Assembly (NCBI RefSeq): GCF_900115595.1
Contig: NZ_FOXA01000002.1
Span: 124,001-188,000, forward strand
Length of the DNA: 64,000 bases
Direction of reading: 5' to 3'
DNA from: Tranquillimonas alkanivorans
GTDB taxonomy: Bacteria; Pseudomonadota; Alphaproteobacteria; Rhodobacterales; Rhodobacteraceae
Each line of letters starts with the position of its first letter. Position 1 is the stretch's first letter. A model generated the notes under the pieces. That model worked only from the letters and a program-made list of their open reading frames with translations, did no database searches and was not told where the DNA came from. Below, in pieces: positions 44,468 through 53,074 of this stretch. The position numbers were made by a program, and so were the translations under genes.

Positions 44468-44950
44468 ATGAATCGCCGAGCCTTCATCGCCGCCGCGACC
44501 GCCACCGCCGCAGCGCCGCTCCTCGCGCGCCTCTCCTGGGCCGCCGAGGGCAGCTTCGAGGTCACCCGCACCGAGGAGGAATGGCGCGAGATGCTGACCG
44601 ATCTCGAATACGAGGTCATGCGGGAGGAGGGGACCGAGCGCGCCTTCACCTCTCCGCTCAACGACATCAAGGAGCTGGGCATCTTCCACTGCAAGGGCTG
44701 CGACCTGCCGCTCTACGACGCGGCGACGAAGTTCGACAGTGGCACCGGCTGGCCGTCCTTCTACGAAGCGATGCCGGGCGCCATCGGCACCAAGCAGGAC
44801 CGCAAGCTGCTGTTCATGGTGCGGACCGAGTGCCACTGCTCGCGCTGCGGCTCGCACCTGGGCCACATCTTCGACGACGGGCCCGAGCCGACCGGCAAGC
44901 GCCACTGTATCAACGGCGTCAGCCTGACCTTCGAGCCCGCCGCGGCCTGA
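44468..44950 (+). CDS. msrB: Peptide-methionine (R)-S-oxide reductase, Tat-exported
   Basis: A 160-residue MsrB that repairs methionine-R-sulfoxide. A twin-arginine signal MNRRAFIAA followed by an Ala-rich h-region suggests export of a folded, zinc-loaded protein. Zinc cysteines are in HCKGCD (75, 78) and CSRCGSH (124, 127), and the catalytic cysteine is in RHCING (Cys147). Tat-exported MsrB occurs in some alphaproteobacteria. It is followed by a 10-bp hairpin. Confidence 0.93.
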   Translation: MNRRAFIAAATATAAAPLLARLSWAAEGSFEVTRTEEEWREMLTDLEYEVMREEGTERAFTSPLNDIKELGIFHCKGCDLPLYDAATKFDSGTGWPSFYEAMPGAIGTKQDRKLLFMVRTECHCSRCGSHLGHIFDDGPEPTGKRHCINGVSLTFEPAAA

Positions 44951-44994
44951 GCCGCGCGCGGCCGTGCGAAACGGCTGGTACTGGACATGATGAT

Positions 44995-45020
44995 GCCCCG
45001 GGGCGAAAGTGCCCCGGGGC
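44995..45020 (+). terminator. Hairpin after msrB made of two identical palindromes
   Basis: The palindrome GCCCCGGGGC occurs twice (44995-45004 and 45011-45020) within an exact 13-bp direct repeat. The two copies pair as a 10-bp stem with loop GAAAGT. The T-tract after it is weak (ATCTTCTT). Confidence 0.6.
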
Positions 45021-45049
45021 GACTATCTTCTTAGGCAGGGAAAACCGGG

Positions 45050-46240
45050 ATGAACGACGCGAGCATGATCAGCGCGGCACAGCCCGCGCCCGAACGCGTT
45101 GCGCAAATGCTGCGCGACATCACCATCAGTTCGCAGCTCGACACCAGGCCCGTCGCTGCCGAGGACGTCGCAGACGAGGTCGCGGCCATGCGGCGTCTGT
45201 CGGATGCCCTGCAAAGCGGCGAGGCCGCCGCGGTCTTCCGCGCCTGTTGCCGCGCGGCGATCGACCTGAGCGGGGCGGACACCTGCGGCATCAGCCTGCA
45301 CGAACCCGACGCGGACGAGGGCGACGTGTTCCGCTGGATCGCCGTCGAAGGCCCAATGGCGGCTCGGCTCGGCGGATCGGCACCGCGCGACTTCTCGCCC
45401 TGCGGCGTCTGCGTGGACGGCGCCATGCCCGTGCTCAATGCACCGGCCCGAGCGGCTGTACAGTTACCTCGTGAGCGAGCAATGTATGCACGAGGTGCTG
45501 CTGGTGCCGCTGACCGACCGCGAAGAGCCGCTTGAGGCGACCATCTGGCTCATCTCGCACGACGACTCGCGCCCCTTCACCAGCCGCGACGCGCGCGCGA
45601 TGCAGCGCATCGCGGCCTTCGTCGTCGAGGGGCTGAGGCTCGCCGCCGCGGGACGCGCCGCGCGGGCCGAGGCGGAGCGGGCGGTCCTGGAAATGCGCGA
45701 GCTCGAGCACCGGGTGAAGAATGCCGTCGCCATGTCCGGTGCGCTCCTGCGGCGCGAATTGCGCCATCTCGACCAGCCGGAAGTCCAGCAGGCGGTGTCC
45801 GCCGCCACTCGCCAACTCGACGCGCTGACGGCCCTGCAGACCCTCGACGGGGACAGCGACGCGTGCGCCCTCATTGAACGGGTGGTCGTATCGCTGCTCT
45901 CGGACCACCCCACCTGCGCTGCGACCTCGACATCGCGGCGGCCGAGCTGCCGCCGCAGACGCTACGTGTCCTCGGCCTGTTCGTCGCCGAACTACTGACC
46001 AACGCGCTGAAGCACGCATTCCCGGACCACGGCGAAGGCGCGATCCGCATCGCCCTGACGCAGCACGAAAAGGCGCTGGAGCTGTCGGTAAGCGACGATG
46101 GCCGGCCCATGCCGGACGACGTGCGGGAAGGAGCGCTTGGCCTCGGGCTGGTGCGGCAGCTTGCCGAGCGGATCGACGGCCGCCTGACGGTCGAGCGCCA
46201 CCCGAAGCGCTTCAGCATCCGCTTTCCCACGCCTCAGTGA
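45050..46240 (+). pseudogene. GAF–HisKA_2 sensor histidine kinase, broken by two compensating frameshifts
   Basis: The product would have an N-terminal GAF domain, an H-box EHRVKN of the HisKA_2/HWE type and an ATPase domain with ELLTNALKHAF and LGLGLVRQLAERIDG. The first part lies in one frame from ATG 45050. Similarity then moves by one base near 45440-45450, where GCACCGGCCCGAGCGG seems to hold one extra base. It returns to the original frame near 45905-45913 (GACCACCCCACC), where a base seems missing. Without correction the protein stops at 45535 and loses its kinase parts. Sequencing error or real decay cannot be told apart here. Confidence 0.8.
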
Positions 46241-46267
46241 CGGGGCGGCGGCAGGACCGCCGCGCCC

Positions 46268-46897
46268 TCAGCCTTGGAAGTTACGGCTGTCCTTGAGCTG
46301 GTCCCAGGCCCAGACGACCTCCTGAAGCTGCTCTTCGTGGCCCCGGTCCCCGCCGTTCATGTCGGGGTGCAGCACCTTGATCAGCGCCTTGTAGGCGCGG
46401 CGGATCTCGGTCTTGGTCCAGCTGTCCTTGGCGTCCAGGATGTCGAGCGCGCGGCGCTCGGTCGGGGGCAGCTTGCGCCCGACCTTCTGGCGGCCCGGGT
46501 TGCGCGTGGCATTCTCGCCCAGAACCTCGTGCGGATCTTCGATCCCCAGCCGCGACCACGCGCGCTGCTCGGCCGACTTCTTGCCGAACGGCTTGGTCTC
46601 GCGGCCCCAGACACGATCCTTGTCGATCTGATCGGCGAACTCCTCCTCGGTGGTGCCGTTGAAGAAATTCCACTTCAGGTTGTAATCGCGCACGTGATCC
46701 TTGCAGAACCACAGGTACTCGTCCAGGTGATCGGGCGATTTGGGCGCGCGGTATTGCCCGGCCTCCTGGCAGCCCGGATGCTCGCACACCCGCTGCGACG
46801 TCTCGAAGGCGCCGGACATGCCCCGCCTGCCACGCGGGTTTTTCTTCTTGGCTGAGGAGACCCTAAGGTCAAATCCGAACGGATCATTCTTGGCCAT
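46268..46897 (-). CDS. J-domain (DnaJ-like) protein
   Basis: A 209-residue protein with a C-terminal J domain (about residues 150-205): the YKALIKVLHPDMNG segment contains the HPD motif needed to stimulate DnaK. A cysteine/histidine pair motif CEHPGCQ...FCKDH in the N-terminal region may bind zinc. It lacks the G/F-rich and full zinc-finger domains of canonical DnaJ. In many Rhodobacteraceae it neighbours bolA and cobS. ATG at 46897 is chosen over GTG three codons upstream. Confidence 0.88.
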   Translation of the reverse strand: MAKNDPFGFDLRVSSAKKKNPRGRRGMSGAFETSQRVCEHPGCQEAGQYRAPKSPDHLDEYLWFCKDHVRDYNLKWNFFNGTTEEEFADQIDKDRVWGRETKPFGKKSAEQRAWSRLGIEDPHEVLGENATRNPGRQKVGRKLPPTERRALDILDAKDSWTKTEIRRAYKALIKVLHPDMNGGDRGHEEQLQEVVWAWDQLKDSRNFQG

Positions 46898-46971
46898 GAC
46901 GCGCACCTTTTCGACTCGGACCCGCGAGTTTAGACGTTCGGTTCAGATAGGAAAGGGGAGCGACCCGGAAA

Positions 46972-47229
46972 ATGACCGCTGCTGACGAAATCGAGAGCCG
47001 CCTGAGAGACGCCTTCGACCCGACCGTGCTTCAGGTAGAGGACGAAAGCGAGCGCCACCGCGGCCACGCCGGATATCGCGAGGGAGGCGACAGCCACTTC
47101 CGCGTGACGATCCAGGCACCCGCCTTCACGCCGATGACGCGCATCGAGCGTCACCGTGCGATCCACGAGGCGCTGGGCCCGGACCTCGTGGGGCGCATCC
47201 ACGCGCTGGCGCTCCACGTCAGCGGCTAG
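46972..47229 (+). CDS. BolA-family protein
   Basis: An 85-residue protein with the BolA/IbaG fold. The pattern HRGHAGYREGGDSHFRVTIQA contains the conserved HxGH-type segment, and RIERHRAIHEALG is the typical C-terminal helix. BolA proteins partner monothiol glutaredoxins in iron-sulfur handling and can affect cell shape and stress response. It is divergent from the J-protein gene with a 74-bp gap, in which no clear control site was seen. Confidence 0.9.
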   Translation: MTAADEIESRLRDAFDPTVLQVEDESERHRGHAGYREGGDSHFRVTIQAPAFTPMTRIERHRAIHEALGPDLVGRIHALALHVSG

Positions 47230-47232
47230 CGC

Positions 47233-47685
47233 TCACCTGTCCTGCCCGCGCGGGCCGGGGCCGCGCAGCGGGTGCACCGCGCCCCGCTGCGGCGCCGCCG
47301 GCCCCAGGCGATGCCCGGCACCGCCTGCGCCGTCGCGCGTGGCCGACAGGCGCGTGCCGTGATCCTGACGCTCAAGCTCGCGCGCCATCTCTTCGGGCGG
47401 CGGGGATTCCTGGACGTAGGTGCGGGTGTCGCGCGACCCGGTGAGGTCGTCGAACAGCTCGCGTCGGAACACCAGCACGTTCTGCACGGTGGTCGTGCGG
47501 CCGATCATGCCGGTGCGCTCGTCGCAGGGCAGGGACTCGGCCCGCTGGTATTCCCACCCTTCGGCGGCATGTTCGTTGATCAGCTCGGACAGGGCGTGGG
47601 CGAAGCGCATGTCGCTGCCCTTCACCCCGCGTGTGCGGGTGCCCTTTCGGGGCGCGGGCACGACCATGTATTCGTAGAACGGCAT
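47233..47685 (-). CDS. DUF4177 domain-containing protein
   Basis: A 150-residue protein with an N-terminal DUF4177-like domain (MPFYEYMVVPAP, then INEHAAEGWEYQRAESLP). The C-terminal half (from about residue 90) is low-complexity, Gly/Arg/Pro-rich and likely disordered. No function is known for the family. It is convergent with bolA, whose stop lies 3 bp away. A 111-bp gap separates it from the gatB stop upstream. Confidence 0.8.
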   Translation of the reverse strand: MPFYEYMVVPAPRKGTRTRGVKGSDMRFAHALSELINEHAAEGWEYQRAESLPCDERTGMIGRTTTVQNVLVFRRELFDDLTGSRDTRTYVQESPPPEEMARELERQDHGTRLSATRDGAGGAGHRLGPAAPQRGAVHPLRGPGPRGQDR

Positions 47686-47796
47686 TCTCGGACTCCGTCG
47701 GGTTCTCGGCGCCGGCGGACAGTATCAGCGCCCGCCCGGCGGTTCCAGACACAGCTGGCGGAGCGGCGACGGGCCGCCGGGACCCGGCGCCGGAGC

Positions 47797-49308
47797 TTAC
47801 AGCCCCAGCTTCGCAGTCACGATCTGGTTCACGGCCTTCGGGTTCGCCTTGCCGCCGGTGGCCTTCATCACTTGGCCCACGAACCAGCCGGCGAGCTTGG
47901 GGTTCTGCTGGGCCTTCTCGACCTGCGCGGGGTTGGCGGCGATGATCTCGTCGACCGCCGCCTCGATCGCGCCGGTATCGGTGACCTGCTTCATGCCGCG
48001 CTCCTCGACGATCTTCGCCGGATCGCCGCCCTCGGTCCAGACGATCTCGAACAGGTCCTTGGCGATCTTGCCGCTGATCTCGTCCTTCGCCAGCAGGTCC
48101 AGGATGCCACCGAGCTGCGCCGCCGACACGGGCGACTCCTTGATCGACAGGTCGTCCTTCTTCAGCCGGCCGAACAGCTCGTTGATGACCCAGTTGGCGG
48201 CCATCTTGCCGTCGCGGCCCTTGGCGACCTCCTCGAAGAACACGGCGTTCTCGACCTCGGCGGTCAGCACGCTCGCGTCGTACTCGGTCATGCCGTAGTC
48301 CAGCACGAAGCGCGCGCGCTTCTCGTCGGGCAGTTCGGGCATGTCGGCGGCGATGCCGTCCACCCACGCCTGCTCGATCTCGAGCGGCAGAAGGTCGGGG
48401 TCGGGGAAGTAGCGGTAATCGTGCGCCTCTTCCTTCGAGCGCATCGAGCGCGTCTCGCCCTTGTCGGGGTCGTAGAGGCGGGTTTCCTGGACCACCTGGC
48501 CGCCGTCCTCGATGATCGCGATCTGGCGGCGCGCCTCGTACTCGATGGCCTGCTGGATGAAGCGCATCGAGTTCATGTTCTTGATCTCGCACCGCGTGCC
48601 AAGATGCGAGAAATCCTGCGTTTCCTGGTATTTCTCGTAATCGCCCGGCCGGCAGACCGACACGTTCACGTCGGCGCGCAGGTTGCCGTTCTGCATGTTG
48701 CCGTCGCAGGTGCCCAGATAGCGCAGGATCTGGCGCAGCTTTCCGACGTAAGCCGCCGCTTCCTCGGGGCCGCGGATGTCGGGCCGGCTGACGATCTCCA
48801 TCAGTGCGACGCCGGTGCGGTTGAGGTCCACGAAGGACATGTTGGGGTCCATGTCGTGGATCGACTTGCCGGCGTCCTGCTCGAGGTGGATGCGCTCGAT
48901 CCGGACCTTGCGCGCCACTCCCGGCGCCATGTCGACCAGCACTTCGCCCTCGCCCACGATGGGGTGGTAAAGCTGGCTGATCTGGTAACCCTGAGGCAGA
49001 TCCGGGTAGAAATAGTTCTTCCGGTCGAAGGCCGACATCAGGTTGATCTGCGCCTTCAGCCCCAGCCCCGTCTTCACCGCCAGCGCGACGCAGCCCTCGT
49101 TGATCACGGGCAGCATCCCCGGCATGCCCGCGTCCACGAATGCGACGTTCGAATTCGGCTCGGCCCCGAACTCGGTCGAGGCGCCCGAGAACAGCTTGGC
49201 CTTCGAGGCGACCTGCGCGTGCACCTCGAGCCCGATGACGAGCTCCCAGTCGTGCTTCGCTCCCTGGAGGACCTTGGGCTTCGGGGCTTCGTAGGTAAGG
49301 TCGAGCAT
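47797..49308 (-). CDS. gatB: Aspartyl/glutamyl-tRNA amidotransferase subunit B
   Basis: The 503-residue subunit that binds the misacylated tRNA and carries the kinase-like activation site. The N-terminal cradle has [17 protein letters not shown] and the [18 protein letters not shown] segment (read in two parts). The YqeY-like tail reads [22 protein letters not shown]. The ATG at 49308 gives a family-like start [11 protein letters not shown], and the 74-codon upstream extension is rejected. It completes GatCAB with gatCA 33 kb away. It is divergent from a transglycosylase-like gene. Confidence 0.97.
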   Translation of the reverse strand: MLDLTYEAPKPKVLQGAKHDWELVIGLEVHAQVASKAKLFSGASTEFGAEPNSNVAFVDAGMPGMLPVINEGCVALAVKTGLGLKAQINLMSAFDRKNYFYPDLPQGYQISQLYHPIVGEGEVLVDMAPGVARKVRIERIHLEQDAGKSIHDMDPNMSFVDLNRTGVALMEIVSRPDIRGPEEAAAYVGKLRQILRYLGTCDGNMQNGNLRADVNVSVCRPGDYEKYQETQDFSHLGTRCEIKNMNSMRFIQQAIEYEARRQIAIIEDGGQVVQETRLYDPDKGETRSMRSKEEAHDYRYFPDPDLLPLEIEQAWVDGIAADMPELPDEKRARFVLDYGMTEYDASVLTAEVENAVFFEEVAKGRDGKMAANWVINELFGRLKKDDLSIKESPVSAAQLGGILDLLAKDEISGKIAKDLFEIVWTEGGDPAKIVEERGMKQVTDTGAIEAAVDEIIAANPAQVEKAQQNPKLAGWFVGQVMKATGGKANPKAVNQIVTAKLGL

Positions 49309-49553
49309 CTGGCTGTCCTGACTTGTCGGCGGATCGCCGCGACTTCTAGGCGAGCCACCGGCGCAGGGCAAGCGGGCCGCCGCGCGCCGGCCAAGGCGGG
49401 GGCGGCGAGACTGCAACAGGCGCACAGAAAGCCCGTTCGGGGGTTGATTTGTGCAGAAATCCGCCGAGCCGCGCGCCCGCAGGTTGCCAGACGGGCCTCG
49501 ATGGGTACTTTCGCGGGCGGTTGATCGCATACCGTCCGTTCAGAGAGACGTAC

Positions 49554-50132
49554 ATGAAGCTCGCTTCACTCGCCCTCGCGGCGCTGATGACCCTCGGTGG
49601 CTGTGCCGCCGTCAGCCAGGAGCCCGAGGAGCCGCCCGCGCTGCCCGTGACCCGCTGGGACCATCGCCCCGAGGCGCCGCTTTGGACCGAGGCGACGCTG
49701 GAGGCGCTGCAGACGCACGGCGCCTCGCTCCCGGCCTTCACGCCGGCGGACATCGAAACCTGGTGCCCCGGCTACCGGACCGCCAGCCTGGAAGACCGGC
49801 AGGCCTTCTGGGTCGGCCTGTTCTCGGCCCTGGCCAAGCACGAAAGCACCTGGAACCCCGCGGCCGTCGGAGGCGGCGGGCGCTGGTTCGGGCTGGTGCA
49901 GATCGATCCGAACACGGCGCGCGGCTACGGCTGCCGGGCGCAAAGCGGGCAGGCGCTGAAGGACGGGGCGGCCAACCTGACCTGCGCTGTGCGCATCGCG
50001 TCGCGGCAGGTGCTGAACTACGGCAACGTAAATCGCGGCATGCGCGACTGGGGACCGTTCCACAGCGGGTCGAAGCGGGCCGAGATGCAGGCCTGGACCC
50101 GTGCGCAGCCGTATTGCGCGATCGAGTCGTGA
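49554..50132 (+). CDS. Transglycosylase-like (lysozyme-fold) lipoprotein, paralogue 1
   Basis: A 192-residue lipoprotein (lipobox LGGC). The lysozyme-like core reads LFSALAKHESTWNPAAVGGGGRWFGLVQI and GYGCRAQSGQALKDGAANLTC (each in shorter pieces), with the glutamate of KHES as likely catalytic acid. Several cysteines (WCPGY, GYGC, LTC) suggest disulfides. It closely resembles the next gene. The 245-bp region upstream to gatB holds no other feature that I can support. Confidence 0.82.
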   Translation: MKLASLALAALMTLGGCAAVSQEPEEPPALPVTRWDHRPEAPLWTEATLEALQTHGASLPAFTPADIETWCPGYRTASLEDRQAFWVGLFSALAKHESTWNPAAVGGGGRWFGLVQIDPNTARGYGCRAQSGQALKDGAANLTCAVRIASRQVLNYGNVNRGMRDWGPFHSGSKRAEMQAWTRAQPYCAIES

Positions 50133-50196
50133 TCGCGCGCGGCGTCATCCGGGGCCCGCGCGGCCACCTGCTCACGGAGCGCACGACGTGACCCGG

Positions 50197-50976
50197 ATGC
50201 GCCGCCTCCTTTCCATCGCGCTCGTCGCGGGGCTCGCGCTTCCGGCGGCGGCGTCCGAAGGGACGGTCCGCCCGAAGCCGCGGCCCGAGGTCTTCGACAT
50301 AGTGCCGGTCGCCCGCTGGGACTTCCGCCCCGAGGGGCAGGTCTGGAGCCGATCGGCCATGCAGGCGCTGCAGGGCCATGGCAGGCCGCTGGTCGAACTC
50401 GTTCCGCGCGACATCACCGACTGGTGCCCGGGCTACGAGCGAGCGCCCGAACCGGCGCGGGCCTCGTTCTGGGTCGGCTTCATGTCGGCGCTGGCCAAGC
50501 ACGAAAGCACCTGGCGCCCGACCGCCGTGGGCGGGGGCGGCAAGTGGTACGGGCTTCTCCAAATCCTGCCGGCCACGGCGCGCGGTTACGGCTGCCGGGC
50601 CCGGACGGGCTCGGCGCTGAAGGACGGCGCTGCGAACCTGTCCTGCGCCATTCGGATCATGGCCCGCACCGTGCGGCGCGACGGCGTGATACATGCCCGC
50701 AGCCCGAAGTGGTCGGGCGTGTCAGCCGATTGGGGGCCGATGCGGTCCGACACGAAGCGGCGCGAGATGGCCTCGTGGCTGCGCCAGCAGGACTATTGCC
50801 AGATGCACGCGAGCCCCCGCCCGATGCCGCGCCCGGCGCCCGAGGCACTGGTGGCCGGCCCGGTGCGGCCGGTGCTGCAGGCCCCGCCGCGCCCTGCGGA
50901 CTTCGCGCCGAAGGTCGGGTACGACGTGGCTCAGACCGACGTGCTGCTGGACCTGCCGACCACGCGGACGCGCTGA
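50197..50976 (+). CDS. Transglycosylase-like secreted protein, paralogue 2
   Basis: A 259-residue secreted protein with a signal peptide ending near AAAS. The lysozyme-like core repeats the pattern of paralogue 1: MSALAKHESTWRPTAVGGGG, then WYGLLQILPATARGYGC and AANLSCAIRI. It differs by an N-terminal non-lipidated signal and a C-terminal Pro-rich extension of about 60 residues. ATG at 50197 gives the signal peptide; GTG at 50188 is an alternative. The two are a tandem duplication. Confidence 0.82.
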   Translation: MRRLLSIALVAGLALPAAASEGTVRPKPRPEVFDIVPVARWDFRPEGQVWSRSAMQALQGHGRPLVELVPRDITDWCPGYERAPEPARASFWVGFMSALAKHESTWRPTAVGGGGKWYGLLQILPATARGYGCRARTGSALKDGAANLSCAIRIMARTVRRDGVIHARSPKWSGVSADWGPMRSDTKRREMASWLRQQDYCQMHASPRPMPRPAPEALVAGPVRPVLQAPPRPADFAPKVGYDVAQTDVLLDLPTTRTR

Positions 50977-51005
50977 CCTCGTTTCCTAAGGAAATTTTCT
51001 CGCGG

Positions 51006-51887
51006 TCAGACCGGGCGCTGCACGCGCCGGCGGCTGAGGCTCGGCATGCCGGTGCTGTCCACCAGCGAAACCGTCGGGGCATAGCGGCCTCCGAGCGCCA
51101 ACGTGGCTTCGCGCAGGAACTCGATCCCCTCGTCCGAGGTCGAGGGCAGGGCGCGGGGCGAAATCGGTTCGCCCACCGTGACGCGGAACGGCTGGCGGTA
51201 CTTGTTCAGCGTCTCGTGGAACAGCGTGATGTCGCGCAGCGTCGGATGGATCAGGTCGAACAGGTAGAACAGCAGCGAATTGCGCGCGCGGATGTTCACC
51301 GGGATCACCGGCAGGTCGAACTTGCGCGCTATCATTGCCGCCGAGGCCATCCAAGGACGCTCGTAGAGCCGCAGCCCCCGGCGCTTGGCCAGTCGGCCGG
51401 CGGGGAAGATGACCCCCAGCCGCCCCTCGTCGATCGCCTTGCGGGTATAGGCCATCGTCTCGCGCGTCTTGGCATGGGTGCGCTTGTTCGGCCGCCACTC
51501 GACCGGGGCGATCATCGTGTCCATCTGCGGCAGCACGCGCAGGATATCGGCGTTGGTATAGATGAACAGGTCGGGCCGGTAGGGCGCGATCAGGTGGTGC
51601 AGGATGATGCCGTCGGCGATGCCCGTGGGGTGGTTCGCCACGATCAGGGCCGAGCCCTGGCGGGGGATGTTTTCCAGGCCCGTCGCCTCGACGTCCTGCG
51701 CGAGGTAGGTGCCCATCGTCTCCATGATCTCGGGCGTCTCGCGATGTTCGAAATACTCGGCCAGCTTCAGCGTCGTGTCGTAGGCCAGCATCCGGTTGAG
51801 CAGACGGCGAGCGATCTGCGTGCCGGGCCGGTCGGCGAACAGCCACGGGGCCCGTTCCGAGATCAGCGGATCAAGTCTTTCTCGCAT
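51006..51887 (-). CDS. Lysophospholipid acyltransferase family protein (PlsC-like)
   Basis: A 293-residue acyltransferase. The catalytic block I is NHPTGIAD (H-x4-D), and the glycerol-phosphate-binding region is seen as VIFPAGRLAKRRGLRL. It has no obvious membrane segments beyond weak hydrophobic stretches. It should acylate a lysophospholipid or related acceptor such as lyso-ornithine lipid; the acceptor is unknown. ATG at 51887 is chosen over GTG at 51899. It is convergent with transglycosylase paralogue 2, 29 bp apart. Confidence 0.87.
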   Translation of the reverse strand: MRERLDPLISERAPWLFADRPGTQIARRLLNRMLAYDTTLKLAEYFEHRETPEIMETMGTYLAQDVEATGLENIPRQGSALIVANHPTGIADGIILHHLIAPYRPDLFIYTNADILRVLPQMDTMIAPVEWRPNKRTHAKTRETMAYTRKAIDEGRLGVIFPAGRLAKRRGLRLYERPWMASAAMIARKFDLPVIPVNIRARNSLLFYLFDLIHPTLRDITLFHETLNKYRQPFRVTVGEPISPRALPSTSDEGIEFLREATLALGGRYAPTVSLVDSTGMPSLSRRRVQRPV

Positions 51888-52025
51888 GCGCCCAGACACC
51901 AGATCGAGATAACGCGTTCATGACATTCTGCCCGTTTATTCGGCGGATTGGAATGGAGCGCAACGTGAATCCGGGTCCGGGGCGGATGCCCGCCGCCCCG
52001 GGTCCGGGGCGGCGGCAGCGTCCGG

Positions 52026-52586
52026 TCAAGCCGCGTGACGCTCGTGGCGGCCTTCCTCGACCTCTTCGATGATCTTGGCGCAGAAGGCGTCGAGGTCGTC
52101 GGGGTTGCGGCTGGTAACAAAGCCCTCGTCGGCCACGACCTCCTTGTCGACGACGTTCGCGCCGGCGTTCTTCAGGTCGGTGCGGATCGACGGGAAGGAG
52201 GTCATCTCGCGTCCGCGCACCACGTCGGCCTCGATCAGCATCCAGGGGCCGTGGCAGATGGCGGCGACGATCTTGCCGGCCTCGGCGAAATGCCGCACCC
52301 GGGTCACGGCCTCTGCCTCGGTGCGCAGCTTGTCGGGGTTGATCTGACCGCCGGGCAGGACCACGGCGTCGTAATCCTCGACCTTCGCGGCCTCGATCTT
52401 TAGGTCGACGTCCACGCTGTCGCCCCAGTCGGTCTTGTCCCAGCCCTTGATCGCCTCGCCCGAGGGGCTGGCGACGTGGACGGTGGCGCCTGCCTCGCGC
52501 AGTTTGTCGCGGGGCACGGTCAGTTCGACCTGCTCGAACCCGTCGGTGGCCATGATCAGGATTTTCGCGTCTTGGATCTTGGGCAT
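52026..52586 (-). CDS. DJ-1/PfpI-family protein (class I glutamine amidotransferase-like)
   Basis: A 186-residue PfpI-type protein. The nucleophile cysteine is in AAICHGPWML, and the N-terminal part reads KILIMATDGFEQVELTVP. In E. coli the related YhbO/PfpI proteins act as glyoxalase or deglycase and in stress resistance; activity is contested. The start at 52586 gives the family N-terminus MPKIQDAKIL. It is the last of a minus-strand run after pepN and a small membrane protein; the 138-bp region downstream holds no recognised gene. Confidence 0.9.
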   Translation of the reverse strand: MPKIQDAKILIMATDGFEQVELTVPRDKLREAGATVHVASPSGEAIKGWDKTDWGDSVDVDLKIEAAKVEDYDAVVLPGGQINPDKLRTEAEAVTRVRHFAEAGKIVAAICHGPWMLIEADVVRGREMTSFPSIRTDLKNAGANVVDKEVVADEGFVTSRNPDDLDAFCAKIIEEVEEGRHERHAA

Positions 52587-52645
52587 GTCGTTGCTCCTTG
52601 TTCGCGTTCGGCGGGGCAACGAGGGGCGGGCGCGTCCGTTCCCGG

Positions 52646-53074
52646 TCACGGCCTCAGGATTGCGCGAGCGGTGGGGATGCCCCGGGCCTCGAGCGCGTGC
52701 TGAAGCGTCAGCCCCGGCGGCACGCAGTCGGGCGGGATGCGCGCTTGCGTCCCGTCCTCCAGCGTCAGGACACAGCGCTGCGACAGGTCGAACGCGACGC
52801 GAAGCCGCGCGGCCCGGATGCGGGACAGTGGAACGTCCCCCGTCCGCCCGCCCGAACGCCAGGCGATGCGGTCGTCGTCCAGCCTCAGCCACGCCGCACG
52901 CCCGTGCGCCACGTCGAGAAGCGACGGAAGCGACACTGCGACGAGCGCCGAGACCACCCACCACGCCGCGTCGAGCAAAAGCGCAGCGGCCGCCGCGCCG
53001 CCCAAGGTCAGGGCAAGAAGGGCCACCGCGCCCGGGGCCCGCCCCGAGCGCGAGAAGGCCAGCGGCTCAGCCAT
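52646..53074 (-). CDS. Membrane protein of unknown function downstream of pepN
   Basis: A 142-residue protein with one or two N-terminal hydrophobic segments (GAVALLALTLGGAAAAALLL, WWVVSALVAVSL) and a C-terminal basic/acidic soluble part. The middle resembles the short YcxB- or PH-like domains seen in small membrane proteins (LRLDDDRIAWRSGGRTGDVPLSRIR). Its start overlaps the pepN stop by 8 bp, indicating coupling. No family could be assigned with confidence. Confidence 0.65.
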   Translation of the reverse strand: MAEPLAFSRSGRAPGAVALLALTLGGAAAAALLLDAAWWVVSALVAVSLPSLLDVAHGRAAWLRLDDDRIAWRSGGRTGDVPLSRIRAARLRVAFDLSQRCVLTLEDGTQARIPPDCVPPGLTLQHALEARGIPTARAILRP

